Of a stretch of 64,000 bases of DNA, positions 7,903 through 16,392 are shown in pieces. Position numbers and translations under genes: made by a program. Below the pieces are notes generated by a model that had not been told where the DNA came from, ran no database searches, and saw only the letters and a list, made by a program, of their open reading frames with translations. The stretch is from contig NZ_JAWXVZ010000002.1 of the NCBI RefSeq assembly GCF_033843645.1, forward strand, positions 340,145 through 404,144. Direction: 5' to 3'. Every line of letters starts with the position of its first letter. The first letter of the stretch is position 1. This DNA is from Pseudovibrio zosterae (lineage in GTDB: Bacteria; Pseudomonadota; Alphaproteobacteria; Rhizobiales; Stappiaceae).

Positions 7903-10785
7903 ATGTCCAAACGCACCGACTACGATATTCCGGGTGGCGCGCAACCAGCACCTGAAAAGAACACAGGACAGCAAGGCTGGGTGCCTGACGAAGATCCGTT
8001 GGTGGAATTGGCCCGCATCGTAGGCGAGAGCGCCACACGTTACCGCCCAAGCTCTCGTTTGGATGATGGTACCCCTGACAGCATTTTACCGCCGCCGCCA
8101 ACAAGTACACCGGCCGAGACTCCAAATTCCGATCCATTCGCCGCTTTGGATGCCGCGTTTCGCAATCTGGGGACTCCAGTAGAACAGGCAGCAACGCCTG
8201 AAGAGCAGGCAGCTCAGAGCTCAGATGAGCGGGTTGATGCGCCATCACCGTTGCGCGTTTCGGAATCGCCGCGAGCTACTTCTCCGTACGTGCCGCCCGT
8301 TGAAACTGGTGAACCGTTTGATCCCGAGCGTTTTGTAGCGAATGAACCATTCGTCGCGCCGCCTGCTCCGAATGACAGCGCACCTGAAGTTTACGCATCA
8401 CCAGCGCCATCTGTTGAGCTCCCAACCCATCGTGAAGCGCAACTGGAAGTGGACGAAGCTTCGTCTGCTGATCCGCGCTCCGGTGATACGTTTTATGAGT
8501 ATGGCGTAGACGAGCAGCCTCAGTCGCCGCCGTCCACACAAGACTTTTCGGCGAGTTCTGCCAGTTCGCCGCCGTCCCCAGCCAAGCCTGCTGAAGTAGA
8601 GGTGCCTGTTTCAGTGGCGGCTAGTGCTTCGTCAACAACTTACGCAGCTTTTGAGCCTGAAGTCTTTCCAGAGCCTGAAGTCTCTCCTGAAATGCCTGCT
8701 GAGCCAAATTTTGGCGAGCCGGAAGAGCCTGTAGCGCCAGCCTTGGTTGGGGATGCAGCGGCTCGTCCTAACGAGCCGAACTTTGACTTTGAAGCCGAAC
8801 TTTCTCGTGACCTGGAAAGCAGCTTGGCTGCAAGCCTTGGCGGAGAAAAGGCTTCTGACGTTGCCGAGCCGGTTGTAGAACCGCCTCTGCCTGAACATCC
8901 AAGTGTGAGCGCGCCTAGCGCGGCTGCTCCAACCGTCGCGGCACACGTACCTGTTACGACTGCGCCGGGTGCTGGTGTTGCGGCCAGTTCTCATGAGGTG
9001 ACCGGTGCTTATGAGTTGGGATCGGGCGTTGAGCCAACAAGACCTCAAGCAGCCGACCTGCGTGCCTCCCTTGACGAAACGCACCAGCATCCAGCCGAGT
9101 TGGACACTCCAGCCCCCTCTAGCGGTTTCACTCCTGACTTCGGTCAGTTTGAGTTGGACACGAAGGGCGAAGATGAGACTGCCGTTTCTCCGATACCTCT
9201 GGAGCCAGAGTCAATGCGCGCCGCTCCAGAAGTGCCGGAGTTTGAAGCCGATCTTCTTGCAGAGCTGAATGCGCGGCACGGGTACGATACTGGTAACAAC
9301 GTACCTGAGGTTTCGGTAGAGCAAAGCGCGCCAGAGGAACAGAGTGCACCTGATCCGCTGGCAAGTTTTGAAGATGAGTTGATTGCCTCAATGGATCGCA
9401 GTGCCATTGAACGACCTCTTGCAGATGCGCAGGACGACGAGCTGTTTGCCCCTCCGGGTTACTCCGCCGCGCAAATGAAGAAGGACGAAGAAGATATTGA
9501 TGAAATGACTTGGCCAGCTGCTGCCGAGCACATTTCAAACAGTGAGTACGACGACAACGAAGATCAAACACCACCTCCGCAAGGATATGATCTGGATGCG
9601 GTTGCGCAGGCCATGCGCGCCGAGGATCCATCCTTGAATGGAGAAGGCATTTTGCCGGCTGTCGCACCCGCTGCTGCCACGCAGAGCGCCTATGATGAGG
9701 AAGAGGAAGCTCTTCGCAAGAGCGGTGGTTTGAAACGCGGCCTGTTGGCGGCGGCATCCATTGGCGGTGTACTCATCCTCGGCGGTGCAGGGTACTTTGT
9801 GCTCGGCCTCGGCGGTGAGGTTGCAGACAGCACTCCTCCGCGCATCATTCTGGCCGAAAACACTCCGATGAAAGAGTTCCCGGATCCGGCTGAGCAACCC
9901 TCGGACAAAAATCAGGCTCAGATCCTTCTTCCAAACAGCAGTCAGGAAGCTCCAGAGGGCGAACGGATGTTGCCTCGGGACACCGCGAGGGTTGATCCTC
10001 TGCCACCTGCACCTGATGCAGAGGCGGAAGAAAATAACGCTCTGATCGTCAATACACCAAAGCGTGTTCGCACCGTTGTTGTGCGCCCGGACGGGACAAT
10101 CGTTTCTGCAGACAGCCTGTCGGAAAACGCCCAGCAGGACAGCACGCGCTTGTTGTCACAGCAGCAGACAGCTTCGCTCGGTACCATTGGCAGCGATGCC
10201 TCCGGTTCTGGCAACCAGCCAACCGTTGGGGCTTTCTCTGGAACGACGCAGGCACCATCTTCCTCTCTTGGTATTCGCAGTACCTCACAAGAGCCTGCGG
10301 CACCTGCGCCTTCGAATCCGTTTGACGTTTCTGCGCAAAATGGCGACGAAGAGGTGACTGAAGTTGCACCTGAAGCAATTGTAGAGGCAACGCCTCGCAT
10401 CAAGCCAGAGGTTCCGGCAACTCAGGTTGCCTCCGCCTCGTTCAGCGGTAACACCTCAGGACCACTTGTGCTGAGCCCAACCGCCGCACCTCCTGCGCCA
10501 GCTGCCGCTGCTCCATCTGTTGGAGGCTCAATACCGGCTGGGGCGTACATCGTTCAGGTTTCCTCTGTGCGCACGCAGCAAGAGGCCAATGGCGAAATTC
10601 GTAGCCTTAGGAACCGTTTCCCAAGCCTGATGTCGGGCGTAAACCCTGTCGTGGTGCGTGCTGATCTTGGTGACAAAGGGATTTTCTACCGGGTGAGAAT
10701 TCCGTTTGACGGGCAGGGCAGCGCCAACCAGTTCTGCACAGATCTGAAAAATGCTGGTGGGGATTGCTTCGTTCGCCGGAACTAA
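7903..10785 (+). CDS. Very long SPOR-domain inner-membrane protein
   Basis: A 960-residue protein with three parts. Residues 1 to about 600 are acidic and Pro/Ala/Ser/Glu-rich with many short repeats of the E-P-E and P-E-V kind, expected to be disordered and cytoplasmic. One transmembrane segment (AAASIGGVLILGGAGYFVLG) lies near 612-632. After a second low-complexity periplasmic linker, the C-terminal 80 residues form a SPOR domain (GAYIVQVSSVRTQQEA to CFVRRN), which binds denuded septal glycan strands. Alphaproteobacteria often carry a SPOR protein between argS and nagZ. A role in cell division is inferred. Confidence 0.85.
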   Translation: MSKRTDYDIPGGAQPAPEKNTGQQGWVPDEDPLVELARIVGESATRYRPSSRLDDGTPDSILPPPPTSTPAETPNSDPFAALDAAFRNLGTPVEQAATPEEQAAQSSDERVDAPSPLRVSESPRATSPYVPPVETGEPFDPERFVANEPFVAPPAPNDSAPEVYASPAPSVELPTHREAQLEVDEASSADPRSGDTFYEYGVDEQPQSPPSTQDFSASSASSPPSPAKPAEVEVPVSVAASASSTTYAAFEPEVFPEPEVSPEMPAEPNFGEPEEPVAPALVGDAAARPNEPNFDFEAELSRDLESSLAASLGGEKASDVAEPVVEPPLPEHPSVSAPSAAAPTVAAHVPVTTAPGAGVAASSHEVTGAYELGSGVEPTRPQAADLRASLDETHQHPAELDTPAPSSGFTPDFGQFELDTKGEDETAVSPIPLEPESMRAAPEVPEFEADLLAELNARHGYDTGNNVPEVSVEQSAPEEQSAPDPLASFEDELIASMDRSAIERPLADAQDDELFAPPGYSAAQMKKDEEDIDEMTWPAAAEHISNSEYDDNEDQTPPPQGYDLDAVAQAMRAEDPSLNGEGILPAVAPAAATQSAYDEEEEALRKSGGLKRGLLAAASIGGVLILGGAGYFVLGLGGEVADSTPPRIILAENTPMKEFPDPAEQPSDKNQAQILLPNSSQEAPEGERMLPRDTARVDPLPPAPDAEAEENNALIVNTPKRVRTVVVRPDGTIVSADSLSENAQQDSTRLLSQQQTASLGTIGSDASGSGNQPTVGAFSGTTQAPSSSLGIRSTSQEPAAPAPSNPFDVSAQNGDEEVTEVAPEAIVEATPRIKPEVPATQVASASFSGNTSGPLVLSPTAAPPAPAAAAPSVGGSIPAGAYIVQVSSVRTQQEANGEIRSLRNRFPSLMSGVNPVVVRADLGDKGIFYRVRIPFDGQGSANQFCTDLKNAGGDCFVRRN

Positions 10786-10797
10786 GCTGCTCTCTTG

Positions 10798-10820
10798 CTT
10801 GACGCGGCGGACGCGTCAAG
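10798..10820. other. Perfect 9-base palindromic hairpin before nagZ
   Basis: CTTGACGCG and CGCGTCAAG flank a five-base loop, 12 bases after the SPOR stop codon. No T-run follows. It ends 16 bases before the chosen nagZ start, so it could limit ribosome access or mark an RNA processing point. Confidence 0.55.
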
Positions 10821-10836
10821 CTACCCCGAATGGGTA

Positions 10837-11865
10837 ATGAGCTACAAAACCTTTATCAGTGGATGCGCGGGCACCTCACTTTCCGAGGATGAGATCGATT
10901 TCTTCAAGACTGAAAAGCCTTGGGGTTTGATCGTTTTTGCGCGCAACATAGACACCCCAGAACAGATTTTACACCTTACTTCTCAGTTTCGCATGGCTGT
11001 GGAACGAGAAGACGCACCTGTTTTCATAGATCAGGAAGGCGGGCGTGTTCGCCGCCTTCGGCCGCCGCATTGGCCGGAGTATCCGGCCATGGGAAAGCTC
11101 GCTCGCCTTTGGGGCGTAGACCCGGAGAAGGCCAAGCGAGCCGTATACCTCCAGAGCTATCTGATGGGTATTGATCTGATTTCCCTTGGGATTACAGTCA
11201 ATTGCCTCCCGGTTCTTGATGTGCGCACTGAAGGGGCGAGCGATATCGTCGGTGACAGGTCCTATGGGACCAGCCCGGATGTTGTCATCGCGCTGGGTCG
11301 TGCCGCTATCGATGGAACACTTGCAGCTGGCGTTGTTCCGGTCATGAAGCACATGCCGGGTCATGGCCGGGCGCTTGTTGACAGCCACCTTGAACTCCCG
11401 AGAGTGAAAGCGGCTTTGGCGGAACTCGAAACAAAGGATTTCGTTCCCTTCAAGGCGCTCGCGGATTGTCCAATGGCCATGACTGCTCACATTGTTTTTG
11501 AGGCGATCGATCCTGACAATCCGGTAACGCAGTCACCCTGCGCCATTTCTGAAGTGTTGCGCGGGAAACTGGGGTTTCAGGGATGCCTGTTGAGCGATGA
11601 TATCTCTATGAAGGCACTTGGTGGTGATGTTGAGCAACGGGTAAAGCTCATCATTGAGGCCGGGTGTGACATGGTCTTGCATTGCAACGGCGATATGCAA
11701 GAAATGGTGGCAGTGGCACGGGCTGTGCCATGGACGAAGGATGGCTGCTTCCTGCGGGCTAATGAAGCAATGCAATCTGCTCTGGCACCACAGCCTGCGG
11801 CGAATGCTTCAGGGCTTAGAGATGAATTTGAGGAATTGGTCCGTCAGGCTGGGGAGCTGACCTAA
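10837..11865 (+). CDS. nagZ: Beta-N-acetylhexosaminidase (NagZ, glycoside hydrolase family 3)
   Basis: A 342-residue cytoplasmic glucosaminidase of peptidoglycan recycling that removes GlcNAc from anhydro-muropeptides. FIDQEGGRVRRL, NCLPVLDV and the catalytic loop KHMPGHGRALVDSH, with its Asp/His pair, are diagnostic. The GH3 nucleophile is the Asp in LSDDISMKAL. A TTG-initiated extension of 14 codons exists but would overlap the palindrome at 10798-10820, so the ATG at 10837 is used. No strong Shine-Dalgarno is visible. It is three bases from scpA. Confidence 0.93.
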   Translation: MSYKTFISGCAGTSLSEDEIDFFKTEKPWGLIVFARNIDTPEQILHLTSQFRMAVEREDAPVFIDQEGGRVRRLRPPHWPEYPAMGKLARLWGVDPEKAKRAVYLQSYLMGIDLISLGITVNCLPVLDVRTEGASDIVGDRSYGTSPDVVIALGRAAIDGTLAAGVVPVMKHMPGHGRALVDSHLELPRVKAALAELETKDFVPFKALADCPMAMTAHIVFEAIDPDNPVTQSPCAISEVLRGKLGFQGCLLSDDISMKALGGDVEQRVKLIIEAGCDMVLHCNGDMQEMVAVARAVPWTKDGCFLRANEAMQSALAPQPAANASGLRDEFEELVRQAGELT

Positions 11866-11868
11866 TAT

Positions 11869-12732
11869 ATGTCTGATACGTCCATCGCAGAAGGTGGGGC
11901 GGCGGAGGTTCAGGATGATTTTCTGACCCCTTCAGCGCCGGAAAGCGCCGGGTTGTCCGAGCCGAGCCTTCGCGTGGATGTGGAGGGCTTTGAGGGGCCG
12001 TTGGACCTGCTCCTTACACTTGCACGTTCCCAAAAGGTGGACATTACCAAAGTTTCCATTTTGCAGCTGACTGAGCAGTATCTTTCGTTTGTTCGCGAAG
12101 CGCGGCGCTTACGCCTTGAACTCGCAGCGGATTATCTGGTTATGGCAGCTTGGCTTGCCTATCTGAAATCGCGTTTGCTTCTACCGGTCGAAAGCTCTGA
12201 CGACGAACCGAGTGGCGAGGAACTGGCCGCGGCTCTGGCCTTCAGATTGCAACGTCTTGAGGCAATGCGTGACGCTGCTGCCAAATTAATGAACCTGGAC
12301 CGGCTTCGTCGTGACGTCTTTCCTCGCGGGACGCCGGAAACAGTTTCAATCGAAAAAACCAGCGTCTGGTCTGCAAGCCTTTATGATTTGCTCACGGCGT
12401 ATGCTTCGCAGCGCCAACGGAGCTCGGTAACATCAGTGCACTATGAGAAGCGCCAAGTCTGGTCGCTTCAAGAAGCGCGGGCACTGTTACAGCGGCTGAT
12501 TGGCGCTGCGGCCGACTGGACACCCATTGATCGCTTTCTGCTGCAATATATGGACGACCCGCGAGAGCGCTCGACAATTTTGGCGTCCACCTTTTCTGCC
12601 AGTCTGGAGTTGGTTCGGGAGGGGCAAATCGAGCTTCAGCAATCGGGACCATTTGAACGGCTCTATATGCGCTCCAGGCCGAAATTACCCGAGGCCGACG
12701 AGCAAGCACAAGAGCAGGGGGCACTTGAATGA
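11869..12732 (+). CDS. scpA: Segregation and condensation protein A (kleisin)
   Basis: A 287-residue kleisin bridging SMC heads, acting with ScpB in chromosome condensation. The N-terminal SMC-binding segment reads VEGFEGPLDLLLTLARSQKVDI near residue 38, and LAADYLVMAAWLAYLKSRLLLP is the typical following helix. An acidic N-terminal extension of about 35 residues precedes it. It starts three bases after nagZ and overlaps scpB by four bases (ATGA), indicating translational coupling. Confidence 0.93.
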   Translation: MSDTSIAEGGAAEVQDDFLTPSAPESAGLSEPSLRVDVEGFEGPLDLLLTLARSQKVDITKVSILQLTEQYLSFVREARRLRLELAADYLVMAAWLAYLKSRLLLPVESSDDEPSGEELAAALAFRLQRLEAMRDAAAKLMNLDRLRRDVFPRGTPETVSIEKTSVWSASLYDLLTAYASQRQRSSVTSVHYEKRQVWSLQEARALLQRLIGAAADWTPIDRFLLQYMDDPRERSTILASTFSASLELVREGQIELQQSGPFERLYMRSRPKLPEADEQAQEQGALE

Positions 12733-13487
12733 GCAAGACTTCAGGTAGTGTTAGCGAGACGGCTAATCCTTTCGAATTGCCACTCAATGATGAAGCTTTT
12801 TTTGAGGCAGTAGATCTGCAGCGCAAGATCGAAGCGATCCTGTTTGCCTCTGCCGAACCAATAGGCACAAGCGAGCTTTCTGAGCGTCTGCGGGCTGCCA
12901 AGCGCGACGTGGAAGCTGCCATGGATGTTTTGGTTGAGCACTACGCCAAGCGCGGCGTTGTACTGCGAAAGATTGCGGAACGTTGGGCCTTCAGAACGGC
13001 TGATGATCTTAAGCACGTGCTCCACAGGGAAGCTGTCGAGCAAAAACGACTTTCCCGTGCAGCGCTGGAGACACTTGCTATCATTGCATTTCACCAGCCT
13101 GTGACCCGAGCAGAGATTGAAGAAATTCGGGGCGTTTCTACATCAAAGGGTACGCTGGATGTTCTGATGGAAACGGGGTGGGTGCGAATGCGCGGACGCC
13201 GGCGGACACCAGGGCGGCCAGTTACTTACGGAACAACAACTGAATTCCTTGATCACTTTGGCCTTGAAAGTATCCGTGACCTGCCGGGACTGGATGAACT
13301 GAAAGGGTCCGGGCTTCTGGACAGCGCGATTCCGGCCAGCTTCAAGGTGCCGGTGCCAGACGACAATTCGGAACTCTCCGAGGATGAAGATCCGTTGGAT
13401 GAGGACGATCTTTTTGCCCTGTCAGAGGGCGAAGAGGAAGGCGGCGCTACGGAAAGCAAGGCGAACAAGGGTGATGCTTTGAAGTGA
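12729..13487 (+). CDS. scpB: Segregation and condensation protein B
   Basis: A 252-residue winged-helix partner of ScpA. Typical segments are KIEAILFASAEPI, ALETLAIIAFHQPVTRAEIEEIRGV and GRPVTYGTT. The C-terminus is a long acidic tail (runs of D, E and S after residue 210), common in alphaproteobacterial ScpB. Its start codon overlaps the scpA stop, so the two are coupled. The following ABC ATPase starts 75 bases later. Confidence 0.93.
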   Translation: MSKTSGSVSETANPFELPLNDEAFFEAVDLQRKIEAILFASAEPIGTSELSERLRAAKRDVEAAMDVLVEHYAKRGVVLRKIAERWAFRTADDLKHVLHREAVEQKRLSRAALETLAIIAFHQPVTRAEIEEIRGVSTSKGTLDVLMETGWVRMRGRRRTPGRPVTYGTTTEFLDHFGLESIRDLPGLDELKGSGLLDSAIPASFKVPVPDDNSELSEDEDPLDEDDLFALSEGEEEGGATESKANKGDALK

Positions 13488-13562
13488 ACCAGGTCAGGCC
13501 GGTTGACCTAAACGGCCAGCTGGGGCATGAGGGGCGTAAACTAAGGTAAACTTGGAGACCCC

Positions 13563-14603
13563 ATGGCGCGGTTAGCGTTTGAGCACATAAGCCACTCCTA
13601 TGGCACTCTTCCTGCCGTCAACGATGTGTCCTTAAGTCTTTCTTCTGGCGAAGTTCTCTGTCTTCTGGGCCATTCGGGCTGCGGTAAGACAACCTTGCTG
13701 CGCATCGCGGCAGGCGTCGTTCGCCAAGAAGGCGGACGGGTTCTGCTGAACGGCGAGGTCGTTGCTGACGATGCACGGTATCTACCGCCAGAACAGCGCG
13801 GTGTGGGGCTCATGTTCCAAGACTACGCCTTGTTCCCACATCTTACGATCCTTGATAACGTGCTATTTGGCTTGAAGAGCTTGCCCGCGGATGAAGCGCG
13901 GAGCAGGGCAATGGACGCACTCAACATGGTCGGCCTGGCCCGCTATGCAAATGAGTATCCGCATGGTCTGTCCGGTGGGGAACAACAGCGCGCAGCGCTT
14001 GCCCGTGCCATGGCACCTAAACCTCATACGTTGCTTATGGATGAACCCTTTTCAGGTCTTGATAGCCGGTTGCGCGATGATGTGCGTCAGCACACGCTCG
14101 ATATGATCCGCAAGCAGGGAGCGACCGCTGTGGTGGTCACCCACGATCCCGAGGAGGCTTTGCGTGTTGCGGACCGCATAGCTCTTATGAGCGCTGGTAA
14201 AGTGGTGCAAGTGGGAACACCTGAAGAAATCTACTTCCGACCAGTCAACCTTTTCTGTGCTCGATTCTTCTCAGATCTCAACGAGGTTGAAGCGGTGGTC
14301 AAGAACAAAACGGTGAACACACCATTAGGTTCTTTTGAAGCCTCAGAATTTGAAGAGGGTGATTCAGTTCTTATCTGTGTAAGGCCTCATCATGTTCGCA
14401 CCCAGCGAGAAGCAGGGCCTCTGACGCAGCGTGGAACGGTACTAAAGCGCAATATGGCAGGAGAGGTTGACCTGTTAGAAGTCAAGGTAGAGGGCTTGGA
14501 CAAGCCAATTCGGGTTCGAACCAGCGATGTTTTGCAGTTTTCTGCTGGTGAACTGGTAAATTTCGCCGTGGATCAGAGGGATGTGCTTGTTTTTTCAAGG
14601 TGA
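13563..14603 (+). CDS. ABC transporter ATP-binding protein, FbpC/PotA-like, without adjacent permease
   Basis: A 346-residue ATPase with Walker A (GHSGCGKTT, residues 36-44), Q-loop FQDYALFPH, signature LSGGEQQR and Walker B LLMDEPFSGLD. The C-terminal 100 residues look like a TOBE domain, as in ferric iron, spermidine or molybdate importers. The DYALFPHLTILDNVLFGL stretch is closest to FbpC-type iron ATPases. No permease or binding-protein gene is in the neighbourhood; the gene sits alone between scpB and tatA. The substrate cannot be told from sequence. Confidence 0.85.
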   Translation: MARLAFEHISHSYGTLPAVNDVSLSLSSGEVLCLLGHSGCGKTTLLRIAAGVVRQEGGRVLLNGEVVADDARYLPPEQRGVGLMFQDYALFPHLTILDNVLFGLKSLPADEARSRAMDALNMVGLARYANEYPHGLSGGEQQRAALARAMAPKPHTLLMDEPFSGLDSRLRDDVRQHTLDMIRKQGATAVVVTHDPEEALRVADRIALMSAGKVVQVGTPEEIYFRPVNLFCARFFSDLNEVEAVVKNKTVNTPLGSFEASEFEEGDSVLICVRPHHVRTQREAGPLTQRGTVLKRNMAGEVDLLEVKVEGLDKPIRVRTSDVLQFSAGELVNFAVDQRDVLVFSR

Positions 14604-14713
14604 TCCTGACAGATCTTGTGTTTAGGAGTTTGGGCTAGCTCTACCCCTTGCAAGAGGCGGTATGTTAATCTGACTCATGGAAATGAATAGTCCAAGAAAC
14701 AGGAGTTTGGTCT

Positions 14714-14968
14714 ATGGGCTCTATTGGTATTTGGCAGATCGTCATCATCGCAGTGGTTGTGGTGCTGTTGTTCGGTCGCGGTAAGATTTCCGAGCTGATG
14801 GGTGACGTCGCTAAGGGAATCAATAGTTTCAAAAAAGGCCTGAAGGATGACGCTCAAGAGGCGGCTTCCGAGGAGAAAGAACCGAAGGTTCTGGACCACA
14901 AGGCCTCAGAGACCGTTTCTCCTCAGTCCAGCGCTGAAAAGACCGGCGACCAGACCAAGGCGAGCTAA
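14714..14968 (+). CDS. tatA: Twin-arginine translocase subunit TatA
   Basis: An 84-residue protein with one N-terminal membrane helix (IWQIVIIAVVVVLLFG), the FGRGKISELMGD hinge, and an amphipathic helix (GINSFKKGL) before a charged tail. TatA forms the protein-conducting assembly for folded substrates. A Shine-Dalgarno-like CAGGAG precedes the ATG. It is followed by tatB and tatC, which confirms the call. Confidence 0.95.
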   Translation: MGSIGIWQIVIIAVVVVLLFGRGKISELMGDVAKGINSFKKGLKDDAQEAASEEKEPKVLDHKASETVSPQSSAEKTGDQTKAS

Positions 14969-15052
14969 GACCGTACTCCGTCGGTCTGCGGCCATCGCGG
15001 CCGCAGATGTGGGGTCGGCTGGCGTCGTGTATTTTGAAAGCGGCTTGAGTAC

Positions 15053-15547
15053 ATGTTCGATATCTCCTGGACAGAATTGCTGCTCGTTGGTGTGGTAGCA
15101 ATCATCGTTGTGGGGCCCAAGGAATTGCCCGGTATGCTGAGAACACTCGGCAAGACAATTGGTACTATGCGACGCATGGCGGGTGATTTTCAGTCCACGT
15201 TCAATGATGCGATCAAAGAAGCAGAAAAGCAGGCCGGTATCGATGAGATGCGCCGCAAAGCGGATGCCGCCCAAAACTTTGATCCGCTGGGGGATTTGAA
15301 GAAGTCTCTTTCTGAAGAAGAGCGTGAACTCAAAAAGAGCATTGAAGCCAAGCCTGACACATCAACAAAATCCGACGCCCCCAAGAGCGAAGCGTCTGAT
15401 GATAGCGTGAATGGAGCCAGCAGTGTTTCGGTCGCTGCGCCAACAGTTCAAGAGGCTCCAGAGCCCGTGCTCTCGACTGATTCTGTAGAGGGATCAAACT
15501 CTTCCAAGAAAACTCATAAATCTGCTGGAGGGGAAGCGCATGAGTGA
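15053..15547 (+). CDS. tatB: Twin-arginine translocase subunit TatB
   Basis: A 164-residue protein. MFDISWTELLLVGVVAIIVVG gives the single membrane helix starting with the TatB-type MFDIS, followed by PKELPGMLRTLGK and an amphipathic helix. The tail from about residue 85 is Ser/Glu/Lys-rich and probably disordered. TatB with TatC recognises twin-arginine signal peptides. It overlaps tatC by eight bases, consistent with coupled translation. Confidence 0.95.
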   Translation: MFDISWTELLLVGVVAIIVVGPKELPGMLRTLGKTIGTMRRMAGDFQSTFNDAIKEAEKQAGIDEMRRKADAAQNFDPLGDLKKSLSEEERELKKSIEAKPDTSTKSDAPKSEASDDSVNGASSVSVAAPTVQEAPEPVLSTDSVEGSNSSKKTHKSAGGEAHE

Positions 15548-16331
15548 AAACGAGATCGAAGCCTCGCGCGCTCCTTTGATTGAGCACTTGATTGAGCTGC
15601 GTTCACGTCTAGTGAAGTCGGTGATTGCACTATCCATTGCGTTCATCATCTGCTTCATCTTTGCAACGGATGTGTTCAATATTCTGATCTGGCCTTACGA
15701 GCGGGCTGCAGGTGCATCACGGTCCATTGAGCTGATCTATACAGCGCCACAGGAGTACTTCTTCACTCAAATGAAGCTGGCTTTGTTCGGAGCGCTGTTC
15801 GTGTCATTCCCGGTTGTTGCAACGCAGATTTACATGTTCATGGCACCCGGGCTTTACAAGCACGAAAAGCGCGCATTCCTGCCATATCTGTTCGCGACCC
15901 CAATCCTTTTCGGCATCGGTGCGGCTCTGGTTTACTTCCTGATCATGCCAATGGCCATGCAGTTCTTCCTGTCCATGGAACAAGCTGGCGGAGAAGGGAA
16001 GGCAGCCATTCAGTTGCTGCCGCGCGTGAGTGAATATCTCAGCCTGATCATGGTGCTGATTTTTGCCTTTGGTTTGGTCTTTCAGCTTCCTGTTGTGCTG
16101 ACACTTCTGGGGCGGGCAGGAATGGTTAGTGCTGATACGCTCAAGTCCAAGCGCAAATATGCCATTGTGATTGCGTTTGCAGCTGCTGCAATTTTAACAC
16201 CTCCTGATCCGATTTCGCAGATCGGTCTTGCGCTTCCCACTTTGCTTCTCTACGAAGTCTCAATCTATTGTGTTCGGCTCGTCGAGCGAAAGCGGGAACG
16301 GCAGGATGACCAGGACGAACAAGACGCCTGA
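15540..16331 (+). CDS. tatC: Twin-arginine translocase subunit TatC
   Basis: A 263-residue polytopic protein with six predicted membrane segments. The N-terminal HLIELRSRLVKSV motif and FIFATDVFNILIWPY are typical, as is APQEYFFTQMKLALFGALF in the first periplasmic region. TatC is the signal-peptide receptor. A short GC-rich hairpin (CCGGC at 16351 with GCCGG at 16375) lies in the gap to serS and may attenuate read-through. Confidence 0.96.
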   Translation: MSENEIEASRAPLIEHLIELRSRLVKSVIALSIAFIICFIFATDVFNILIWPYERAAGASRSIELIYTAPQEYFFTQMKLALFGALFVSFPVVATQIYMFMAPGLYKHEKRAFLPYLFATPILFGIGAALVYFLIMPMAMQFFLSMEQAGGEGKAAIQLLPRVSEYLSLIMVLIFAFGLVFQLPVVLTLLGRAGMVSADTLKSKRKYAIVIAFAAAAILTPPDPISQIGLALPTLLLYEVSIYCVRLVERKRERQDDQDEQDA

Positions 16332-16392
16332 TCATTTTGGTTTCTAAGCTCCGGCGGGCACAACTACCAACCCTGCCGGGACTAAGATAGCC

